Assembly (NCBI GenBank): GCA_030147305.1
Contig: JASLAE010000467.1
Coordinates: 1 to 14,182 of the forward strand
From: Cesiribacter sp.
Lineage (GTDB): Bacteria > Bacteroidota > Bacteroidia > Cytophagales > Cyclobacteriaceae
Reading direction: 5' to 3'
Length of the DNA stretch: 14,182 bases
The notes beneath the pieces were generated by a model that saw only the letters and a list, made by a program, of their open reading frames with translations, was not told where the DNA came from and did not search any database. This document shows positions 1 through 6,419 of this stretch, piece after piece (positions within the stretch are counted from its first letter, which is position 1; every line of letters begins with the position of its first letter). Made by a program: the position numbers and the translations under genes.

Positions 1-785
1 CCCCAACCCAGTTGTGGGGGCGTTTAGATGCTGAAAGCCAGAAAAATGTGATCGCAGCGCTTAAGTCTAGTCGCACCATTACACCCTACTACAACAACTG
101 GTTGCTTTTTACGGGCGTGGTAGAATCTGCCTTGTTAAAGTTTGATGGCCAGGGAGATATGGTACGTATTGAGTATGCATTAAAAAAACATATGGAGTGG
201 TACCTGGGGGATGGCATGTACGGAGATGGACCTGAATTTCACTGGGATTACTACAATAGTTTTGTTATTCAGCCCATGATGCTGGACATCCTGAAAACGC
301 TCAATGATGCAGGCCATGAGGAAAAGAAGAACTTTGAACTGGTTTTGAAGCGGGCGCAGCGGTATGCTGCCATTCAGGAACGCCTGATTTCGCCGGAAGG
401 AACTTATCCCCCTATTGGCAGATCGCTGGCCTACCGCTTTGGTGCCTTTCAGCTACTCGCCCAGGTAGCATTGTGGAACGCGCTTCCCCAAGAGATTAAC
501 CCCGGCCAGGTGCGTTCGGCGCTGCATGCGGTTGTGAAAAGGCAACTAGAGGCGCCGGGTACCTTCGATGAAAAAGGCTGGCTCACGATTGGCTTTTACG
601 GACATCAGCCAAATATAGGAGAAGGATATATCTCTACCGGGAGTCTCTACCTCTGTTCCGAGGTTTTTCTTGTTTTAGGCCAGGGAGCAGATGGGCCATT
701 TTGGTCGGCTCCCGCAGAAGAATGGACACAAAAAAAGCTTTGGAGTGGTAAGTCCGTACCCATCGATCATGCCATAAAAGAATAG
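1..785 (+). CDS. DUF2264 family protein, 3' part (5' end outside window)
   Basis: The reading frame is open from the first bases (first full codon at 3) to TAG at 783-785. The TTG at 12 is only where the window lets a start be called; the true start lies upstream. The fragment is about 260 residues. It carries the family signature YGDGPEFHWDYYNSF, residues 70-84 counted from that TTG, a Gly/Pro/Arg segment TYPPIGRSLAYRFGAF (about 130-145), and the C-terminal stretch GFYGHQPNIGEGYISTGSLY (about 196-215) followed by FWSAPAEEW. These are hallmarks of DUF2264. As established knowledge, this family is predicted to adopt an alpha/alpha-toroid fold like six-hairpin glycosidases and is often found near polysaccharide-use genes. 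No substrate is established and none can be inferred, since the upstream neighbours are missing. Relative to a full-length family member, roughly the N-terminal third or more is absent. No C-terminal sorting tail is present. Confidence 0.9.
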   Translation, partial: PTQLWGRLDAESQKNVIAALKSSRTITPYYNNWLLFTGVVESALLKFDGQGDMVRIEYALKKHMEWYLGDGMYGDGPEFHWDYYNSFVIQPMMLDILKTLNDAGHEEKKNFELVLKRAQRYAAIQERLISPEGTYPPIGRSLAYRFGAFQLLAQVALWNALPQEINPGQVRSALHAVVKRQLEAPGTFDEKGWLTIGFYGHQPNIGEGYISTGSLYLCSEVFLVLGQGADGPFWSAPAEEWTQKKLWSGKSVPIDHAIKE

Positions 786-938
786 GTACGCCGAATAGAG
801 TAAAACAGGGATTTTGACTGGCTCAGCATTCAGGGCAGCTAACAGTAAAGAAAGCTGCTGTTTACTGCGCTGCGGCGCAAAGTCCTAAGCAGCAAAAGCC
901 TCCTTTGCAGGAAGCTCTTTAAAAAGCAGACGGACCTT

Positions 939-1103
939 CTACTTTTTGGTCGTGATCGAGATCACACCTTTTTCCCCTTTTGATCCAAAGCGTGCTACAG
1001 CTTCCTCTTCCTTCCACACCTCCATGATGGAGATTTTATCGGCAGAAAGACTTTCTACTACAGCCAAAAACCTTCATCTACACTTGTGGTCAATGAAAAT
1101 CAG
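939..1103 (-). pseudogene. Relic of the C-terminal plug-like tail of an M56/BlaR1-type gene
   Basis: Read on the minus strand from 1103 to the TAG at 939-941, the sequence encodes LIFIDHKCR, then an in-frame TGA (1074-1076), then RFLAVVESLSADKISIMEVW and on to a typical ending GEKGVISITTKK before the stop. The pattern (L-x-F-I-D-x-K, SADKI-x-x-x-EV, A-x-x-x-FG-x-KG-x-x-GV-x-x-ITTKK) is the TonB-receptor-plug-like tail found at the C-terminus of Bacteroidota M56 peptidases and TonB-like proteins. Just upstream, about 1104-1112, a KGNP-like piece fits only in another frame, which suggests a frameshift as well. No start codon, membrane segments or HExxH region accompany it. It lies 47 bases beyond the stop of the intact M56 gene on the same strand, so it is probably the leftover of a tandem paralogue. 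The rest of the 786-1149 gap holds only a 7-bp inverted repeat (CAGTAAA at 843-849, TTTACTG at 861-867). Confidence 0.72.
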
Positions 1104-1149
1104 GATTACCCTTTAAAGGTCAACTTATATCAGTATTAGCAACAAATGG

Positions 1150-2373
1150 TCAACACTTTTTAGGACGGGTCAATGTCAATGCTTCCGCCATAGGATTTGC
1201 TTCACTGCTTGAGGCACCCTGGCTGCTGTTGATCTTTACATCAGTTTTGCTGTTATCGGATTCAGTGGAAGGCGCTTTAGAGTCTTGGCGCTCGCTGTTT
1301 GCTTTTGTGGTGATCACCACTACTTCTTTTTTGCCATAGCTGTTGATGGCCTGCTCTCCCTTGTAAACATCCACCATGGCGATCTCCTCAGGCTTTAGCT
1401 GGTTTACCTCCGCCTGGCTCGACTCTTCTCCATCCAGGTAATAGGTTGTTTCGGCAGATAAAGTTTGCTCAGCAGTGCCTGGCTCTCTTGGTAACAGGTC
1501 TTCTGCCGGTTCATCCTCTACATTACAGGCATACAGCAGCCCGGTGGCCAGTGGTAGTATCAAAGCATATTTTAGCATATGCAGAGAGGCTGATTTTCTT
1601 TTGTTCATCATACTGATTCGGGTTTTAATGGTTGAAAAATTGAAATTAGTAGCTAAGCTTGAAGCCTGGGAAAGTCTGCTAATCTTCAGCAGGCAATATT
1701 GATAGGCTTTACTCTCCATGCCTCCCTGCAGCAAACGCTGGTCTGTGATGAACTCCAGGTTCTCTCCAATGGCTCTTTTGGTAAGCCACATGGCCGGATT
1801 AAACCAGCAAAACAGCAGCAGCACCTCTGCCACTAAAACATCCAGGGTATGGAGCTCATCTATGTGCACCTTTTCGTGCTGCAGGATAGCGCCCAGTTCT
1901 TCAGCCTGGTGGCAGTCGGGATTGAGATACATGGTTCTCCAGAAAGAGAAAGGATTTACTGGCAGAGAAACCTTTCTAAATCGGTAATGCTGATAATAGG
2001 CAGGAGTAGTGTTGGCATGGAGTCGGTATAGGGAATAAAGCCTCAGGAGCAGGCGAAGCAGCAAGAGGGCAGAGACGCCCCAGAAGAGCAACTGTATCCA
2101 AAGCCAATAATCTGGCTGCAGGCTCTGCCGGGACAGGGTAGCAGCAGGCCACCCCTGCATCGCGAAGCTGTTCCCCTCGCTTATAGCAAGTGATTGCTCA
2201 AACAGCTGAGGCAAATCCAGGAATGGGTAAAGCAGCGAGAAAAGCAGGCCTAGCAGCAGGATGTAGCGATTGGTTGTGTAAAACGTAAGGGAACGGAAAA
2301 CCAGCCGATACAGGAGGTAAAAAGCCAATACAGCAGCATTCACCTGAAACAGGTAGGGTAGGATCTCTGGCAT
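1150..2373 (-). CDS. M56 family (BlaR1/MecR1-like) membrane metallopeptidase
   Basis: This 407-residue membrane protein has N-terminal helices at about 8-25 and 36-54 and a third at about 90-112. A cytoplasmic zinc-peptidase segment follows with HEKVH at 166-170 (HExxH), then HTLDVLVAEVLLLFCWFNPAMW (split here as HTLDVLVAEV at 175-184 and LLLFCWFNPAMW at 185-196), the standard M56 block. A last helix lies at about 268-283. The external tail holds a shortened plug-like motif at about 311-357 (YYLDGEE ... DVYKGEQAINSYGKKEVVVI) and ends in a Ser/Asn-rich stretch. In the family, a sensor of this type cleaves its partner BlaI repressor when a signal is sensed. In Staphylococcus the signal is beta-lactam, but here the penicillin-binding sensor domain is absent, so the signal is unknown. 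The start ATG (2371-2373) lies 2 bases after the repressor stop, so the two are surely co-transcribed. Compared with the usual plug-tail pattern (YGxxGxxGVVxITTK), the glycine-containing insert is missing. Confidence 0.9.
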   Translation of the reverse strand: MPEILPYLFQVNAAVLAFYLLYRLVFRSLTFYTTNRYILLLGLLFSLLYPFLDLPQLFEQSLAISEGNSFAMQGWPAATLSRQSLQPDYWLWIQLLFWGVSALLLLRLLLRLYSLYRLHANTTPAYYQHYRFRKVSLPVNPFSFWRTMYLNPDCHQAEELGAILQHEKVHIDELHTLDVLVAEVLLLFCWFNPAMWLTKRAIGENLEFITDQRLLQGGMESKAYQYCLLKISRLSQASSLATNFNFSTIKTRISMMNKRKSASLHMLKYALILPLATGLLYACNVEDEPAEDLLPREPGTAEQTLSAETTYYLDGEESSQAEVNQLKPEEIAMVDVYKGEQAINSYGKKEVVVITTKANSERQDSKAPSTESDNSKTDVKINSSQGASSSEANPMAEALTLTRPKKC

Positions 2374-2375
2374 GG

Positions 2376-2741
2376 TTACTTTGCTTTATTGTTTTCGATC
2401 ATGTCGATAATCTCCTTAAGCTCCTGGGCACTGATTTGCTCCTCCTTGGCAAAAAAAGCAACAAGTTCCTTATAGGAGTTTCTGAAATACTCGCTCACAA
2501 ATCCACTCATAAACATGCTTTTATAGCTTTCGGCTTCGATGAGCGGCAGGTATCGGTAGGTGTTGCCAATTTTCTCACTTTTAAGGTAGCCCTTCTTTTC
2601 CAGGTTCTTTACTGTAGAGGCAAGGGTAGTGTAGGGTGGCTTAGGTTCCTCAAGGTGTTGTAGAAAGTCTTTGATAAACCCGCCGCCTCCTTTCCAGATG
2701 GCTTGCATGGCTTCTTCCTCTTGTTGGCTTAGCTTTTCCAT
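2376..2741 (-). CDS. BlaI/MecI/CopY-family transcriptional repressor
   Basis: This 121-residue protein has the size and layout of BlaI-type winged-helix repressors. An N-terminal EEEAMQAIWKGG helix (8-19) is followed by the recognition region PPYTTLASTVKNLEKKGYL (35-53) and the wing SEKIGNTYRYLPL (55-67). The C-terminal dimerisation helices end in LVAFFAKEEQISAQELKEII (93-112), close to where staphylococcal BlaI is cut by its peptidase partner. It should bind DNA as a dimer and repress its own operon, with relief by the M56 protein encoded 2 bases downstream. ATG at 2739-2741 is the only sensible start, because the family's N-terminus begins at this point. No Shine-Dalgarno is evident. The phased dyads at 2747-2780 lie directly before the start and are the probable operator. 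Downstream targets beyond this operon cannot be told from the window. Confidence 0.92.
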   Translation of the reverse strand: MEKLSQQEEEAMQAIWKGGGGFIKDFLQHLEEPKPPYTTLASTVKNLEKKGYLKSEKIGNTYRYLPLIEAESYKSMFMSGFVSEYFRNSYKELVAFFAKEEQISAQELKEIIDMIENNKAK

Positions 2742-2746
2742 AACTC

Positions 2747-2780
2747 TACGATGTTTTCGTAATACTACGAATATTTCGTA
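2747..2780 (-). promoter_or_regulatory. Probable BlaI operator: four alternating half-sites
   Basis: Four half-sites alternate in orientation: TACGA (2747-2751), TTCGTA (2756-2761), TACGAA (2766-2771) and TTCGTA (2775-2780). Neighbouring sites lie about 9-10 bases apart, near one helical turn. The last pair forms the perfect dyad TACGAA-tat-TTCGTA and the middle pair TTCGTA-atac-TACGAA. The array ends 6 bases before the repressor start codon, where a bound dimer or pair of dimers would block transcription. Binding of dyads by BlaI-family repressors in their own promoters is established. That this exact motif is the binding site is inference. Confidence 0.7.
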
Positions 2781-2942
2781 ATAAAGAAAACATTATCCTG
2801 ATTTATTTAGCAAAGACTCTACAAATTCTGCTGTTGGTAAGGCTGTTTAAGATTTTGAATAAGTAGTAATCGTGAATGTAAAATTTCAACACCTGCCCAT
2901 ACCTCCACCAAAAAGTCCTTTATAGGTCTGCTCCGGAACAAC

Positions 2943-2974
2943 AAAAGCAACAACCGGTAAAGTTGTCGCTTTTT
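2943..2974 (-). terminator. Intrinsic terminator after the cytochrome c gene
   Basis: The arms AAAAGCAACAAC (2943-2954) and GTTGTCGCTTTT (2962-2973) pair over 12 bases with one mismatch, around a 7-base loop. On the minus strand the stem begins 24 bases past the cytochrome c stop and its 3' arm ends in a short T run (GCTTTTG). A- and T-runs on both sides make it potentially bidirectional. It separates the cytochrome gene from the BlaI operon. Confidence 0.7.
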
Positions 2975-2997
2975 GATAGGCCAAGGTGCTTCTAGAC

Positions 2998-3582
2998 TTA
3001 CTCCTTCACAATGCTGGCAGCGGCGGACTCGATGGTGGGCTTTATTACAAAAGCCTTGGCAAACTTGCCGATAACGTTGAATTTATTCTCAGGTACTTTA
3101 TTTTCTACAGGCTTTAGCGATCGCAGGTAGGATATCACAGCGGTCAACTCTTCGTCATTCATATCCATACCCTGCATAAAAGGCAGCACGGCTTCTCCGT
3201 TGCTTTTTACACCATAGCGAAACATGCGTGCAAGTTCCCCATCAGTCATCCTTCCAATGCCTGTTTTAGCATCCGGAGTAATGTTGGGTAAAAAGAATGT
3301 TCCGAAGGGTGTTTCAATTTCTTTGCCCCCGGCTAATGAAGGCTCTTCCCCTTTTTGAAGTACCGAATCTATGTTGTTGACAGTACCGTGGCAATGAGCA
3401 CATCCTTTGGTTACCAGCACAAGGTGCTTCCCTTTCTCAATAACTGCAGGATCGGCTGATGCCTTGATGGCTGGGTAGGGCGCCTCATAGGTCAGGTGCT
3501 GACGAAACGGAATAGCAACCGATATGCCAAGGATCAGGAACAGCATTACAAGACCTGTCCATTTAAGTATTTTACGTATCAT
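2998..3582 (-). CDS. Membrane-anchored monohaem c-type cytochrome
   Basis: This 194-residue protein has an uncleaved signal anchor at about 8-25 (WTGLVMLFLILGISVAIPF), so the rest should sit in the periplasm. The haem-binding CxxCH is CAHCH at 61-65. The distal ligand is probably Met136 in VLPFMQGMDMNDEEL. Around it are the class I landmarks GxxxPNITPD (about 94-104), GIGRMTDGELARMFRYGV (109-125) and SYLRSLKP (151-158). This layout matches the small cytochrome c proteins related to the cytochrome subunits of membrane alcohol/sugar dehydrogenases. It would carry electrons, but no dehydrogenase or oxidase is encoded nearby, so its partner is unknown. The gene lies 66 bases downstream of a four-helix membrane protein on the same strand and may share its transcript. 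The start ATG (3580-3582) precedes the signal anchor directly. Confidence 0.88.
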   Translation of the reverse strand: MIRKILKWTGLVMLFLILGISVAIPFRQHLTYEAPYPAIKASADPAVIEKGKHLVLVTKGCAHCHGTVNNIDSVLQKGEEPSLAGGKEIETPFGTFFLPNITPDAKTGIGRMTDGELARMFRYGVKSNGEAVLPFMQGMDMNDEELTAVISYLRSLKPVENKVPENKFNVIGKFAKAFVIKPTIESAAASIVKE

Positions 3583-3648
3583 ATTAAATTGTTTTGGGTT
3601 TATGAAGAAGCTTTCAGGTATTGATTCCCTTTTTGATGATGGCTACAG

Positions 3649-4068
3649 TTATTGGATAACAGTTCTTTGCCTTTTGTAAAGCAGGTATCCGATAGCAAGG
3701 TAAAAGACCACTGCAAGTGCAATTGGAGACTCCTGCTGTGCATACCACACATTGCTGTTGTTAAATAAAGGACCAGTGATCATGGGAAACAGTATAAAAG
3801 AGCCAAAAACCACTGCAGGAGAAAGAAGAATGGCAACTGTGCGTAGCAAAAGGTTACGATTACCACTTAGCCAGTTACCAATACCCGTTGACCCAAGAAA
3901 CAGCATTATAAGTCCGGCTGTCATTAAAAATGCTGCTGCGCCGGTATTTATAATGCGACCATTGGTTGCGATGATCACACACAGTTTAATGGCCCAGGCA
4001 ATAGCGCCTCCCATCAATAATAAACCGGCTACCTGTGTCCATTTTGAAAAGATTGATTTCAGTTGCAT
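3649..4068 (-). CDS. Four-helix integral membrane protein of unknown function
   Basis: I do not recognise a family. The 139-residue product has four hydrophobic segments at about 11-34, 40-60, 74-97 and 114-131, short loops, a basic N-terminus (MQLKSIFSKW) and a basic C-terminal end (YKRQRTVIQ). The last loop has a polar stretch, FNNSNVWYAQQESP. No cysteines or histidines suggest a metal or redox site, apart from a single Cys in helix 1. The gene starts with ATG at 4066-4068 and is followed after 66 bases by the cytochrome c gene on the same strand. A shared transcript and a link to membrane electron transport are possible, but this rests on position alone. Start and length are supported by the continuous hydrophobic pattern and the absence of overlap with neighbours. 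Confidence 0.75.
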   Translation of the reverse strand: MQLKSIFSKWTQVAGLLLMGGAIAWAIKLCVIIATNGRIINTGAAAFLMTAGLIMLFLGSTGIGNWLSGNRNLLLRTVAILLSPAVVFGSFILFPMITGPLFNNSNVWYAQQESPIALAVVFYLAIGYLLYKRQRTVIQ

Positions 4069-4754
4069 AATGCGTTAGATTTTAAAGTGAAATTTTGTTA
4101 GTTAAAAGCTGTCAGGGATAAAAAGCACTCGGCTCTTTTCTGTAAAGCACATAGCAAAAGTACGCTGGAGGCGCAGCCCTTGTCTAACACCCAGGTTACA
4201 CTGTATGCTACTGGCGTAACATGCATAAAATACCTCGTAAGGAAGAATAGAGGAGGGTAACACGTAGATACCATTTCATGCCACAGCGGTTACATAGTGT
4301 AAAGTCAAGCTGTGGTAAACCCCCGTTTTCGAAGGAAAGTCTAAAAAGTGGTGCTACTCCTCCTGATCCGGAAAAGATGCTCCGGCGCTGGTAGAACAGC
4401 AATCCAAATAAAGCCAGTCAAACTTTTGCTGCTTTCTATGAGAGTGCCTATGCTCTGAGCACGAGGCCCTATTTCCTGAGCTTGCCTGTAGAGCATTAGC
4501 GGGAACCGCCTGTATAATGGAGTAGTCTTAGAAAATCGGGTCGGCCCGTGTCTGTGCCTTGTCCTTAAAGCAACCATAAAGGTTGTAGGGTGGTGCTGAA
4601 CAGGGCATAAGCTGCCTGCCTGATACTTGAAATGTTCCGAACTAAAGCTGCCATCAATGGCTGAATTTTTTCTCCCGCGAAAATACCAAGGTCTTTTAAA
4701 CCCTTTCCTTGTGCTTAGCTACGCTAAAAAATTCAGGCATTGCCCAAGGCTAAA
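4069..4754. other. Gene-poor stretch
   Basis: About 690 bases hold no gene I can support. Short open frames occur on the minus strand (4208-4402, 4341-4577) and on the plus strand (from 4627), but they resemble no family and overlap one another; the plus-strand one runs into a terminator. The stretch includes the nested hairpin at 4279-4317 and a small CAACC/GGTTG hairpin (4571-4585). The promoter of the four-helix protein should lie near 4069-4140, but no clear Bacteroidota -33/-7 pair stands out. Confidence 0.6.
4279..4317. repeat. Nested inverted repeat (hairpin within hairpin)
   Basis: An outer pair, CCACAGC (4281-4287) and GCTGTGG (4309-4315), extends by a G-T and a T-A pair to 4279-4317. 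It encloses an inner pair, TTACA (4290-4294) and TGTAA (4298-4302), around a TAG loop. The two-tier stem is long for chance in a 690-base region without genes. There is no T-tract, so it is not an obvious terminator. It could be part of a structured RNA or a remnant of an element end. Confidence 0.45.
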
Positions 4755-4797
4755 TAAAAAAAGCGGACAAGCCAGGGGCTCCTGGCTTGTCCGCTTT
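4754..4797 (-). terminator. Strong intrinsic terminator after the DUF808 gene
   Basis: A perfect 17-bp inverted repeat (4760-4776 with 4781-4797) surrounds a 4-base loop. Its core is GCGGACAAGCCAGG. On the minus strand the 3' arm runs into seven Ts followed by ATTTA (4762 down to 4751). It starts 18 bases after the DUF808 stop codon. This is a textbook rho-independent terminator. Confidence 0.92.
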
Positions 4798-4814
4798 ATA
4801 TCATCATAGGTTTA

Positions 4815-5765
4815 TTATATTTTATGTACTTGTTTGCCGCGAAAGCTCTGCATAAGCTTGCGGCCAAGTACCACTATTTTTTCAATGATGGCGCCTACAA
4901 TCAACCCCCCTAATGCACTAACGAGTACTTTGGCTAACCAGGCAAGGGTGGGTGTGTGAGCCAGCGAATGTTCCAGCTCATGCAGGGCATGGCTCGTAAA
5001 AGGGATACCGTGTGCAATAATTTCTGCACCAACCCATAACATGGCAGCTGTCCCGATATAGCCAAGAATTTTTAAAAAGTGCGGCATGAATTTCACAATA
5101 CCGCTCCCGATCTTCCTGATTTGTGGATGATTGTTTTCTTTTGCCATGTGCAGTCCGAAATCGTCTGCTTTCACAATTAACCCCACGAACCCATAAACGG
5201 CAATGGTAATAAAGATTGCCACACATAACATCACGGCAATCTGGGTTGTCAATGGTTTGTCTGCTACAGTAGCATAGGTAATGGCAACAATTTCGGCAGA
5301 CAGAATGAGGTCGGTACGAACGGCACCCGTGACTCTTTCCTTTTCCAGTTCTTCTGGCGTGATCACTTTTAGCTTGTCCCCTGAGTTGGGGTGGGCGTCA
5401 TGATGGTGTTTGCTAAACATGGAATGGACTTTTTCATAGCCTTCAAAACATAAGAAGGCGCCACCCAGCATTAATATAGGGCTTATGGCCCATGGAGCAA
5501 AGAAACCAAGAAGCAGGGCCGCCGGGCTTAAAATAAGTAGCTTATTGAGAAGCGATTTTTTAGCGATCTGAAAAATGATCGATAGTTCCCGCGTGGGATC
5601 AAGTCCTACTACATATTTGGGTGTTACCGCGGCATCATCGATGACAATTCCTGATACTTTTCCCGTTGTTCTTGCCACCTGCGTGGGAACATCATCGAGG
5701 CTTGCCGCGCTTACTTTCACAAGGGCCGACACATCATCCAATAAAGCAAGAAGTCCTGAAGCCAT
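4815..5765 (-). CDS. DUF808 family (YedI-like) inner membrane protein
   Basis: This 316-residue protein is close in length to E. coli YedI, and its start matches the family exactly: MASGLLALLDDVSALVK (1-17), then DDVPTQVARTTGKVSGIVID (24-43) and DDAAVTP followed by RELSII. Hydrophobic helices lie near 74-90, 94-110, 160-175, 184-205, 235-255 and 285-305. A His-rich loop KHHHDAHP (about 119-126) and the conserved ITPEELEKERVTGAVRTDLILSAEI region (about 135-159) separate the first and second halves. The family is widespread and of unknown biochemical function; some members are annotated as putative transporters without proof. The gene stands alone on the minus strand with its own strong terminator. 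ATG at 5763-5765 is fixed by the conserved N-terminus. No operator is visible upstream. Confidence 0.92.
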   Translation of the reverse strand: MASGLLALLDDVSALVKVSAASLDDVPTQVARTTGKVSGIVIDDAAVTPKYVVGLDPTRELSIIFQIAKKSLLNKLLILSPAALLLGFFAPWAISPILMLGGAFLCFEGYEKVHSMFSKHHHDAHPNSGDKLKVITPEELEKERVTGAVRTDLILSAEIVAITYATVADKPLTTQIAVMLCVAIFITIAVYGFVGLIVKADDFGLHMAKENNHPQIRKIGSGIVKFMPHFLKILGYIGTAAMLWVGAEIIAHGIPFTSHALHELEHSLAHTPTLAWLAKVLVSALGGLIVGAIIEKIVVLGRKLMQSFRGKQVHKI

Positions 5766-6073
5766 TATTTATTTACCATTAAAAGACCTGTTTTTTGCTT
5801 GTTCTTAACTAGTCATTTGCCTGCTTGCGGGCGGGCATGAAGATAGTGAGCTGTTATTTGATTGGCAAATAACGCAAAATAGTCAAAATCTTATCTATGC
5901 CAAGCAAGCCTTATCTGGCGCTCTGCAATTTTACAGCTAACGGTTTTTGCGTTAAAATGGATGGATTATGCCTGCTGTTAAAATGCAGGTAATGGGAAAA
6001 GAGGGGCAGCGCTAAAGGATTTGAACCTTGAGAATATTTTTAAATTATAGGAAAAGCTTCCGGTCGTTATCTG
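5766..6073. other. Intergenic stretch
   Basis: These 308 bases lie between the start of the DUF808 gene and the 3' end of a small membrane-protein gene. They hold the DUF808 promoter region (no clear box seen) and the tRNA-like T-arm at 6003-6030. There is no open frame with family resemblance. Confidence 0.55.
6003..6030 (-). other. Possible tRNA 3'-end remnant (T-arm and acceptor-like strand)
   Basis: On the minus strand the sequence reads AAGG-TTCAAAT-CCTT, a 4-bp stem with a canonical seven-base T-loop (TTCAAAT). It is followed by AGCGCTG, one further base and CCC, which fits acceptor strand, discriminator and a CCA-like end with one change. No matching 5' acceptor strand, D-arm or anticodon arm can be found about 65 bases upstream. 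It is therefore not a working tRNA. It may be a leftover of a tRNA 3' end, the kind of scar left by integrative elements, or chance. Confidence 0.25.
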
Positions 6074-6328
6074 CTAAAAATGCATCCAAACCTTTACCAG
6101 TGCTACGGCCGTCATCAGCAACCATATTGTATTTAACACCCAGCTGGCATGTGCTTTCTTGAAAACAGCATAGATGATCAGGAAAAAGCAGCCAACAATA
6201 TTCATGAACAGGTATTCCAGAGATTGGCTGCCAATGATGTTCAGGCTGTTTAAGCTAAACGCTGATAGGGAAAATAGTGCACCTGTCCACCCTACAGCTT
6301 CCTTTGAGTATTTTCGCATTAATAGCAT
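6074..6328 (-). CDS. CBU_0592-like small membrane protein
   Basis: This 84-residue protein has three hydrophobic helices at about 11-31, 39-57 and 61-80. The pattern VGWTGALFSLSAFSLNSLNI (12-31), NIVGCFFLIIYAVFKKAHAS (43-62) and LNTIWLLMTAVALVKVW (65-81) fits the short CBU_0592-like membrane domain, whose landmarks are GW-x-G, LNS, an N-x-x-G in helix 2 and LN-x-x-W in helix 3. The function of the family is unknown. ATG at 6326-6328 is taken as the start; Met4 is an alternative. It is divergent from a LysR regulator gene with 91 bases between the two starts. By the common LysR arrangement, this makes the gene the best candidate target of that regulator. No terminator is obvious after its stop. 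Confidence 0.8.
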   Translation of the reverse strand: MLLMRKYSKEAVGWTGALFSLSAFSLNSLNIIGSQSLEYLFMNIVGCFFLIIYAVFKKAHASWVLNTIWLLMTAVALVKVWMHF

Positions 6329-6383
6329 TCTTCTTAAATTTTATACAAAGGAAGTGCATGGGCATCATCTTAAAAATGCCAAT

Positions 6384-6398
6384 ATTGGGTTGACTAAT
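6384..6398. promoter_or_regulatory. Candidate LysR-type box in the divergent intergenic region
   Basis: ATTGG-GTTGA-CTAAT is an imperfect dyad (ATTRG-N5-CYAAT) with the T-N11-A layout known for LysR-type regulators. It lies 22 bases before the regulator's GTG start and 56 bases before the divergent gene, where an autoregulatory site is usual. No footprint or second example supports it within the window. Confidence 0.35.
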
Positions 6399-6419
6399 GC
6401 ATAAATCAAATCAGTTGGT

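Noticed and set aside
843..867. CAGTAAA/TTTACTG inverted repeat after the DUF2264 gene
   Set aside because: The stem is only 7 bp with an 11-base loop and no T-tract follows, so I do not call it a terminator.
4208..4577. Two overlapping minus-strand frames of 64 and 78 codons in the gap before the DUF808 terminator
   Set aside because: They overlap in different frames, one starts only with TTG, and neither translation resembles a family. I could not join them into a sensible broken gene.
4627..4809. Plus-strand frame of 60 codons
   Set aside because: It runs straight through the strong terminator hairpin at 4760-4797, which belongs to the opposite-strand DUF808 gene, and has no family resemblance.
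6003..6080. A complete tRNA gene on the minus strand
   Set aside because: Only the T-arm and an acceptor-like 3' strand are present. No pairing 5' acceptor strand, D-arm or anticodon arm is found at the required distance.
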